NCBI GenBank assembly: GCA_039806065.1
Contig: JBDKJS010000013.1
Span: forward strand, 1-5,451
DNA: 5,451 nucleotides
Reading direction: 5' to 3'
Origin: JBDKJS01 sp039806065
GTDB taxonomy: Bacteria > Bacteroidota > Bacteroidia > AKYH767-A > 2013-40CM-41-45
Shown here: in pieces, positions 1 through 5,451 of the stretch
Layout: every line of letters starts with the position of its first letter
Numbering within the stretch: position 1 is the first letter of the stretch
Translations under genes and position numbers: made by a program
The notes under the pieces: model-generated
Seen by the model: the letters and a program-made list of their open reading frames with translations, nothing else
Database searches by the model: none
What the model was told of the DNA's origin: nothing

Positions 1-786
1 AAAAATGAATGTGGTAATTGTCATTTTTTAATCTCGCCAAGTGCAAATGATTGTAGCCATTTGCATTTTAAAACTAAACTTGGCATGATATCAAGTTCTA
101 GGCCCACGGTTATAACACCCAGCCATTGGCTGGCCAAAACAGTGGCCGAAAGTGCAATTGGAAAGTATGTTGACTTAACTGTTATACCCAATGGAATTGA
201 TCTTCAAATTTACAAGCCTCAAACTGTCAACATCAACCTTGAATTAGATTCTCAAAAACGCATCATACTATTCATAGCAGCCAATGCCAGTAGTCCTTAC
301 AAGGGTGTACATTATTTGATTGATGCCATCAATGCAATGCCTGATGAGAATTTGCACTTAGTTGTCATTGGCACTGTAAAAGACCCTAAAATTTTTAATC
401 GGTTAAAAATTTCTTATACACTTAAGGGGCTAATATCCAATAAAGAATTACTGATTGCTTATTACAATAGAGCCGATGTTTTTATGCTCCCTTCGCTAGA
501 GGAAAATTTGCCAAACACCATTATTGAGGCTATGGCTTGTGGTACTCCGGCATTGGCATTTGATACAGGTGGAGTTTCAGAAATTATTGATCATTGCATC
601 AATGGATATGTTGCTCGATATAAGGATACAGCTGATTTAACGGTGGGCTTAAAGTTTATATTAACTGCTGATAAAAGTGGACTTTCTGCAGCTGCTGTTT
701 CTAAAATTAAAAGTTCCTTTGCCAATGATGTAGTTGCCCAAAAGCTAGCTGAATTATACTTGACAAAGTTAGCTGCTAATGTGTAA
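1..786 (+). CDS. GT4-type (GT-B fold) glycosyltransferase, 5'-truncated by window edge
   Basis: Retaining glycosyltransferase, expected to move a sugar from a nucleotide-sugar donor to a glycan acceptor at the cytoplasmic face of the membrane, as in exopolysaccharide or O-antigen assembly. The frame is open from base 1 to the TAA at 784-786 (261 residues visible; GT4 enzymes usually have about 350-420), so most of the N-terminal Rossmann domain lies upstream and the TTG at 61 is not the start. Seen, in window residue numbers: a cysteine cluster C4-x2-C7 and C18; TPSHWL (39-44); the interdomain VIPNGID (61-67); the PYKG donor-site lysine K101; the E-x7-E motif, E168 and E176, in LEENLPNTIIEAMACG; and GGVSE (190-194). 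These are standard features of the C-terminal GT4 donor-binding domain. I recall the C-x2-C loop before a TPS-W-L segment from a subgroup of capsule/colanic-acid-type enzymes. Donor and acceptor cannot be told from sequence. No terminator hairpin with a T-run follows the stop. Confidence 0.9.
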   Translation, partial: KNECGNCHFLISPSANDCSHLHFKTKLGMISSSRPTVITPSHWLAKTVAESAIGKYVDLTVIPNGIDLQIYKPQTVNINLELDSQKRIILFIAANASSPYKGVHYLIDAINAMPDENLHLVVIGTVKDPKIFNRLKISYTLKGLISNKELLIAYYNRADVFMLPSLEENLPNTIIEAMACGTPALAFDTGGVSEIIDHCINGYVARYKDTADLTVGLKFILTADKSGLSAAAVSKIKSSFANDVVAQKLAELYLTKLAANV

Positions 787-800
787 AACTATGTTGGTAT

Positions 801-810
801 TGCATATGCA
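801..810. repeat. 10-bp perfect palindrome in the 787-872 intergenic gap
   Basis: TGCATATGCA is its own reverse complement. It lies 14 bp after the glycosyltransferase stop and about 28 bp upstream of the candidate -7 promoter element. With no loop and no following T-run it is not a terminator. Its place just upstream of a promoter would suit a dimeric regulator site, but a single short AT-rich palindrome can occur by chance, so the functional reading is only a suggestion. Confidence 0.25.
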
Positions 811-838
811 TGTTAAGGGTTTATGCCTTGTTAATCAA

Positions 839-846
839 TAATTTTG
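839..846 (+). promoter_or_regulatory. Candidate Bacteroidota -7 promoter element (TAnnTTTG) for the TPR/barrel operon
   Basis: TAATTTTG fits the Bacteroidota sigma-ABfr -7 consensus TAnnTTTG exactly. A transcript starting a few bases downstream, near 852-855, would give a leader of about 20 nt before the ATG at 873 and could not contain the ATG at 810. The -33 partner is poor: no TTTG lies 17-23 bp upstream, and the nearest likeness is TTTA at 820-823 with a 15-bp spacer. The match is therefore half a promoter in the right place. It suggests that the TPR gene is transcribed independently of the glycosyltransferase gene. Confidence 0.4.
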
Positions 847-872
847 AGGTTAGGGCGTTATCTCATTTAAGC

Positions 873-3800
873 ATGTTTAAGTATTTTATTTTTTTCGTAA
901 TAAGCTGTGCATCCATCATTCAGTTTGATGTAGTGGCGCAACAAACAGTATTTTATAAAGGTAATGATGCATCGTATCGTGATGCCGTTGAATTGTTTCA
1001 GAAACAAAAATTTGCTGCTGCTCAACAATCCTTTGCCAAGCTATTGCAACAGCCGGTATTACCCTATGAGTACAAATCAAATGCGCTATTTTATGCTGCT
1101 ATCTGTGCAGCAGAGCTATATAATAAAGATGCAGAGTTCCGATTGTTGAAATTTTTAGAACATTATCCTGAGCACAAATTTTTTCTACAAGCTCAGCTTG
1201 CGCTGGGTAATTACTACTATCGAAATAAAAAAAATAAGAAAGCCATTGAAATATTTGAATCCATAACCCCATCTGCATTGACAGCAGATGAAAAACCTGA
1301 ATACTATTTTAGACTGGGCTATGCCTATTACAACGATAATCAATATGAAAAGGCCGCCAGTGCTTTTTTCAACGTAGTTGATTCTGATAGTAAGTATGCT
1401 ACTGCAGCTACTTATTATTATGCTCATATGCAATTTGTGAACAAAAACTATGAGACCGCTCTTAAAAATTTTATTAAACTCAAAGATTCGGAAAGTTTTG
1501 GTTCAGTGGTGCCCTATTACATTACTCAAATTTATTACAAGCAAGGTAAATATGCAGAAGTAGTAAAGTATGCCCCACCAAAATTAGATAGTGGTGCTAC
1601 AAAAAATGGATTGGAGATTGAAAGGCTAGTTGGAGAATCGCACTATAAGGCGCAGCAATTTAAGGAAGCTATTCCTTACCTAGAAGATTATGAAAAAAAT
1701 TCTGGCGGTGTCACATCCACCGACCATTATGTGCTAGGCTATTCTTATTTCATGACTGGTGCATATCGTAATGCTGTGGCGCAGTTTAAAGAGGCTTCAG
1801 TGGCTAATGATAGTATTGCCCAGTTTGCTGCTTACCAAATGGGCGCAGCTTATTTAAAGCTTGATGACAAAAGGAATGCCCGTTTGGCCTATCAAAGTTC
1901 ATCTCGATTACCCTTCAGTAAAGAAGTAAAAGAAGAAAGTAGTTTCCTTTCTTCAAAGCTTACTTATGAACTCTCTATGTATGATGCTGCTATTACCAAT
2001 ACGAAAAATTTCATCAAGGAATTTCCTAATAGCGTACACTTAGAAGAAGCCAATGAATTACTGATAGAAATTTTTACAAATACCCATAATTATAAGGAAG
2101 CTTACGAAGCCCTTGCAACCACTAAGGTCAAATCTCCACGAATGAAAGAAGCCATGCAGCGTGTAACTTACTTCCGTGGCATTGATTTATTTACTGATGA
2201 CCAAGTTCCAGAAGCGCTTAAAATGTTTAATGAATCCATAGCAAATTCAGTAGATGCTAAACTTACAGCGCTAGCCCATTATTGGAAGGCAGAAGCCTAT
2301 TATAAGCTAAAAAGTTTTTCTGATGCTGAAAAAAGTTATACAGATTTTATCGTATCGCCAATGGCAAGCAGCTTACCTGAATACAATACCGCAAATTACG
2401 GTATGGGCTATGCATTGCTTAAACAAGAATCCTATTCAAAAGCTCAAGAATATTTTAAAAAATACACTTCACTAAAAGTCACAGCTGATATAGATAGATT
2501 TAATGATGCTATGATAAGATTGGCCGACTGTAAATTTATGCTTCGTGATGCCAATGGTGCTGCAGATTATTACCAACAAGCAATCAACAATAAGGCTAAG
2601 GGGAGCGATTATGCTTATTATCAAAAGGCAATCATTTATGGAGTGCAAGGTGATATGAATAAAAAAATAGCATCGCTACAATCATTAATGGATAAATATC
2701 CTAAGTCTTCATATACTGATGATGCACTTTATGAAGCAGGTTCTGCGGCATTAATCATTGATAAAAATGAACAAGCACTAAATTATTTTAAAAAAATAAC
2801 AACAACCTATGCGTCATCTCCATATTACAAACGCGCCCTAATAGGAACCGGTATTGCTTATGAGAATAGCGACAATGATGAACAAGCCCTGCTCACTTAC
2901 AAGGCAGTTGTAAATCAATTTCCAAATACCACAGAATGTAATGAAGCATTGGTTAAAATTAAAAATATTTATGTTGAACAAAATAAAGTTGAAGAATATT
3001 TGGCATATGTTAAAACAACAGGGCAGGGTAGTGTAAGTAATAATGAACAAGACTCTCTTACCTATGTAGCAGCCGAATTCAGGTACACTAATGACAATTG
3101 TGATGAAGCAATAAGAGATTTTAAAAATTATCTTGAAAAATATCCTCGGGGAATGTTTACTTTAAATGCTCATTACTATCGTTCTGACTGCTTATACAGG
3201 ATGAAGAAATTTGATGAGTCACTTGCAGGTTTTGAATATGTAATTGGGCAGCCTTCGTCTAAATTTTCTGAAACTTCACTTAGTAATGCGGCTCTAATCA
3301 CCTATAGAAATAAAAATTATTCTGAAGCAGCTCAGTATTTTGAACAGTTACTTACTATAGCCAAAGATAAAGAAAATCAACAGGGTGCATTGCTTGGGGT
3401 TATGCGTTCTAACTATAAACTTTCTATTTTTAACAAGGCTGCTAGTGCTGCAGAAAAATTATTAGAAGCGGCTACTGATAAGGCTTTAATAAATGAAGCG
3501 CATTTTATCCTTGGCAAGCATGCTTACATAGAAAAGGATATCAGTACGGCCAAAAAAGAATTTGCATTTGTAGGAAAGAAAAACGCTGGTGCTATCAGTG
3601 CCGAAGCAAAGTACAATCTTGCGCTAATAGCTTTTCAAGAATCCAGCTTTAAGGAGTGTCAGAGTATAGTTTTTGAGATCGCCAAAATGTCGCCAAGTTA
3701 TAATTACTGGATTGGTAAAGCTTTTATTTTGCTGGGAGATAGTTATGTAGCGCAAAAAGATTATTTCCAAGCAAAGGAAACTTTCAAAAGCATCATTGAT

Positions 3801-3938
3801 AATTATAAGCCTGAAGCAGACGAAGAGGAGAATATAAAATTAATCGCTCAACAAAAGTACGATGATATAATTGCCAGCGATGGCAAACGCATTATCGAGG
3901 GCAATAGGGCCATACCAATAGACTCAACCGATAACTAG
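873..3938 (+). CDS. Secreted large tetratricopeptide-repeat (TPR) protein, about 1020 residues
   Basis: Predicted periplasmic repeat protein of unknown specific function; TPR solenoids are protein-binding scaffolds. The ATG at 873 is chosen over the in-frame ATG at 810 because it puts a Sec signal peptide at the very N-terminus (MFKYFIFFVIS core, cleavage probably after VVA at residue 22, mature protein starting QQTVF), and because a promoter element lies between the two ATGs. The rest is almost entirely helical repeats of about 34-40 residues, roughly 26 by eye, with the TPR pattern of small and aromatic residues (such as LGYAYYNDNQYEKAASAF, WKAEAYYKLKSFSDAEKSY, LGDSYVAQKDYFQAKETF). Several end in Y/FP (HYPEHK, EFPNS, KYPKSS, QFPNTT, KYPRG), as in BamD/YbgF-type repeats. 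No enzymatic motif or transmembrane segment was seen. Length, the DYAYYQKAIIYG segment (about residues 578-589) and the C-terminal end resemble a conserved ~1000-residue Bacteroidota TPR family I recall beside a barrel gene. It ends in TAG, 20 bp before the barrel gene. A lipoprotein reading (VISC at 9-12) is less likely. Confidence 0.9.
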   Translation: MFKYFIFFVISCASIIQFDVVAQQTVFYKGNDASYRDAVELFQKQKFAAAQQSFAKLLQQPVLPYEYKSNALFYAAICAAELYNKDAEFRLLKFLEHYPEHKFFLQAQLALGNYYYRNKKNKKAIEIFESITPSALTADEKPEYYFRLGYAYYNDNQYEKAASAFFNVVDSDSKYATAATYYYAHMQFVNKNYETALKNFIKLKDSESFGSVVPYYITQIYYKQGKYAEVVKYAPPKLDSGATKNGLEIERLVGESHYKAQQFKEAIPYLEDYEKNSGGVTSTDHYVLGYSYFMTGAYRNAVAQFKEASVANDSIAQFAAYQMGAAYLKLDDKRNARLAYQSSSRLPFSKEVKEESSFLSSKLTYELSMYDAAITNTKNFIKEFPNSVHLEEANELLIEIFTNTHNYKEAYEALATTKVKSPRMKEAMQRVTYFRGIDLFTDDQVPEALKMFNESIANSVDAKLTALAHYWKAEAYYKLKSFSDAEKSYTDFIVSPMASSLPEYNTANYGMGYALLKQESYSKAQEYFKKYTSLKVTADIDRFNDAMIRLADCKFMLRDANGAADYYQQAINNKAKGSDYAYYQKAIIYGVQGDMNKKIASLQSLMDKYPKSSYTDDALYEAGSAALIIDKNEQALNYFKKITTTYASSPYYKRALIGTGIAYENSDNDEQALLTYKAVVNQFPNTTECNEALVKIKNIYVEQNKVEEYLAYVKTTGQGSVSNNEQDSLTYVAAEFRYTNDNCDEAIRDFKNYLEKYPRGMFTLNAHYYRSDCLYRMKKFDESLAGFEYVIGQPSSKFSETSLSNAALITYRNKNYSEAAQYFEQLLTIAKDKENQQGALLGVMRSNYKLSIFNKAASAAEKLLEAATDKALINEAHFILGKHAYIEKDISTAKKEFAFVGKKNAGAISAEAKYNLALIAFQESSFKECQSIVFEIAKMSPSYNYWIGKAFILLGDSYVAQKDYFQAKETFKSIIDNYKPEADEEENIKLIAQQKYDDIIASDGKRIIEGNRAIPIDSTDN

Positions 3939-3958
3939 CACCCAATCAACTTTACGAA

Positions 3959-5451
3959 ATGAACTTTAATAAATATATCTTATTACTCCTTAGCATCAGT
4001 GCATTTAATCCATCAAGGACATTGGCACAGGATGGTAATATTGATGGTAAAACAATCGTTACGGTAAAAAATTATAAGCCGGTACTGGCAGATGCTGTAA
4101 AACTTTCTGATGAACCAGAAGGTGATACCAGCACCATGTCGCCATCAAAAATTAACTATGCCCCTTCGGTATTTCAATTACAAACTTTTTATGAAACTCC
4201 AGCTATTAAAGCATTAAAAGTTAAGGATGAGCCCATCACTAAATTGTATAAATCTTTTTTGAAATTAGGCTTGGGAAATTATGAAAAATTTCTTGGAGAA
4301 CTGTATGTCAATTCATTAAGATCTAAAAATTACCAAGCGGGCTTGCACCTTAAGCATTTCAGTGGCGACCCAAATCTAGCCAAAGTTGGGAATCCAAAAT
4401 TTGGAAATAATATTGGAAGCATCTATGGCAAGTACTTTCTTGACAAAGCAGTTATATCTGCTACTGTTGACTTTGATCAACAACGTTTGCAATATTATGG
4501 ATTTAATCCAGAAGATACGGTTGTAGATGATAAGGCTTATAAGCAACGGTTTAATTATTTAAACTTTGGAACTGCAATTCATAGTACCGCTACATCAAAG
4601 GATGATATTAAATACAATGCTGCTTTTAATTATGGTAGTTTGAAGGATAAATATGGCGTGGTAGAAAATGAATTGTTATTAAAAGGTGGGTTGAATAAAA
4701 ATTTTGAAAACTTTACTGGATTATTAGATGTGTCATTAAATTTTTTTAAAAAAAGTGACGCAAATTTCCAAAACCTAACCTTAGATTCTAATAGAGATAG
4801 AAATATCATTAGAATTGCTCCATCCCTTTTCTTTGTTCGTGATAAAATGCTGCTCACTGCTGGAATTAGTTTCGAAACACAAAAAGACAGAAAATCGTCA
4901 CAGCACCTTTTCCCGAACATTCAATTGTTTTTACCAATAGCAGATCAAGTTTTGAGCTTTTATGCAAAAGTAACAGGGGGAATTCAAAAAAATAATTTCA
5001 ACTCCATCCGATTAGAGAACCCGTTTATAACCTCTGCTATCGTTCCTTTAAATAGTGTTAAGCGGTATGAGTTAAGTGGTGGCCTTCAAGGTAATATAAA
5101 TAGGAAGTTTAGCTTCGTTCTTGGAACTAGCTATGGAAAGGTATCCAACATGCAGTTTTTCATTAATGACACACTTCGCAATTTCCCTCCATCATTCAAT
5201 GTGCTTTATGACGATGCCTCGGTGGTTAATTTCCATGGCGAATTGGGATATAAAAGTGGATCGAAGTTTAATGCCATTCTTATGGTAGATCAATTCTCCT
5301 TCAATCCTGAACGATTGAGCAAAGCATATCAACGCCCTAATACAGTCATTACATTTCAAACAAAATACAACCTCCGCGATAAATTCACAGTAGGGCTCGA
5401 GTTATTTGCCTATGGTGCCCAATATGCCAGAGTGCGTGAGCTAAACAGCGT
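3959..5451 (+). CDS. Outer-membrane beta-barrel protein ('TonB-dependent receptor'-like, no plug), 3'-truncated by window edge
   Basis: Predicted outer-membrane barrel of unknown substrate. The frame is open from the ATG at 3959 to the last base with no stop (497 full codons plus two bases), so the C-terminus lies outside; relatives I recall have about 550-600 residues, so most of it is here. Residues 1-23 are a Sec signal peptide (LLLLSISAF core) cut after TLA, giving a mature start QDGN. Residues 24-97 are a soluble N-terminal segment with IVTVKNYKPVLADAVKLSDEP, which resembles the V-V-KPY-P-SDA-K-ETP stretch of Flavobacterium homologues. From about residue 98 (KSFLKLGLGNYEKFLGEL) the protein becomes alternating, aromatic-rich strands with polar turns to the window end, as in barrels (e.g. 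YGKYFLDKAVISATVDF, FTVGLELFAYG). No ~110-residue plug domain fits between the two parts, so active TonB-dependent import is unproven. It starts 20 bp after the TPR gene stop with no Shine-Dalgarno, and is probably co-transcribed with it. Confidence 0.85.
   Translation, partial: MNFNKYILLLLSISAFNPSRTLAQDGNIDGKTIVTVKNYKPVLADAVKLSDEPEGDTSTMSPSKINYAPSVFQLQTFYETPAIKALKVKDEPITKLYKSFLKLGLGNYEKFLGELYVNSLRSKNYQAGLHLKHFSGDPNLAKVGNPKFGNNIGSIYGKYFLDKAVISATVDFDQQRLQYYGFNPEDTVVDDKAYKQRFNYLNFGTAIHSTATSKDDIKYNAAFNYGSLKDKYGVVENELLLKGGLNKNFENFTGLLDVSLNFFKKSDANFQNLTLDSNRDRNIIRIAPSLFFVRDKMLLTAGISFETQKDRKSSQHLFPNIQLFLPIADQVLSFYAKVTGGIQKNNFNSIRLENPFITSAIVPLNSVKRYELSGGLQGNINRKFSFVLGTSYGKVSNMQFFINDTLRNFPPSFNVLYDDASVVNFHGELGYKSGSKFNAILMVDQFSFNPERLSKAYQRPNTVITFQTKYNLRDKFTVGLELFAYGAQYARVRELNS

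Noticed and set aside
808..826. GCAT...ATGC inverted repeat after the glycosyltransferase gene as a terminator
   Set aside because: The stem is only four pairs plus a wobble, with mismatches inside and no T-run after it.
900..912. Lipobox-like VISC in the TPR protein N-terminus
   Set aside because: Cys12 would make a very short lipoprotein signal peptide, hydrophobic residues continue after it, and a good SPI site with Gln at +1 follows ten residues later.
964..1149. Open frame of 61 codons on the + strand inside the TPR gene
   Set aside because: Lies wholly within the TPR coding region in another frame, with no family likeness and no upstream signal.
1227..1234. A8 run inside the TPR gene as a possible phase-variation tract
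   Set aside because: It encodes a Lys/Asn-rich turn between helices of a repeat; the run is short and the frame is intact on both sides.
1185..1433. Open frame of 82 codons on the - strand, rich in Ile, Phe and Val
   Set aside because: Antisense to the TPR gene; its hydrophobic look comes from reading AT-rich Lys/Asn/Tyr codons backwards, not from a real membrane protein.
2838..3050. Open frame of 70 codons on the - strand
   Set aside because: Antisense shadow of clear TPR repeats, with the same backward-read composition and no supporting signal.
873..3938. Near-identical DNA repeats within the TPR gene
   Set aside because: The repeats share a residue pattern but are highly diverged; I see no recent tandem duplication at the nucleotide level.
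4741..4754. T7A7 run inside the barrel gene as a possible slippage or frameshift site
   Set aside because: It reads in frame as Phe-Phe-Lys-Lys, the codon phase does not fit a -1 slippery heptamer, and the frame continues normally afterwards. Ordinary for AT-rich DNA.
4630..4920. Open frame of 96 codons on the - strand
   Set aside because: Antisense to the barrel gene, whose + strand frame is uninterrupted and shows a signal peptide and barrel strands throughout this stretch.

Overview
This AT-rich window most likely comes from a member of the Bacteroidota. The evidence is a very large periplasmic TPR protein followed at once by a plug-less outer-membrane barrel protein, a pairing I recall from Flavobacterium and relatives. 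Both have signal peptides with Gln right after the predicted cleavage site. Neither start codon has a Shine-Dalgarno sequence, and a TAnnTTTG-type promoter element precedes the TPR gene. I cannot name a genus.

There are three genes, all on the + strand, and two are cut by the window edges. (1) Positions 1-786 hold the C-terminal two thirds or so of a GT4-type (GT-B fold) glycosyltransferase, probably the last gene of a polysaccharide cluster lying upstream. Its frame is open from the first base, so an apparent TTG start at 61 is not the gene start. (2) After an 86-bp gap carrying a candidate promoter, positions 873-3938 encode a secreted protein of 1021 residues made almost wholly of about two dozen TPR/Sel1-like helical repeats. 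(3) Twenty bases further on, positions 3959 to beyond 5451 encode an exported outer-membrane beta-barrel protein of the kind usually auto-annotated 'TonB-dependent receptor', although no plug domain is visible. It runs off the right edge.

Genes 2 and 3 look like one transcription unit, a periplasmic TPR scaffold made together with an outer-membrane barrel, which suggests a shared envelope role. The glycosyltransferase is probably a separate unit. I see no RNA gene, CRISPR array, insertion sequence or phage element. Gaps between genes total about 106 bp. The most useful points are the correction of two gene starts, the gene at the right edge that is easily missed because it has no stop in the window, and the TPR/barrel pair of unknown function.
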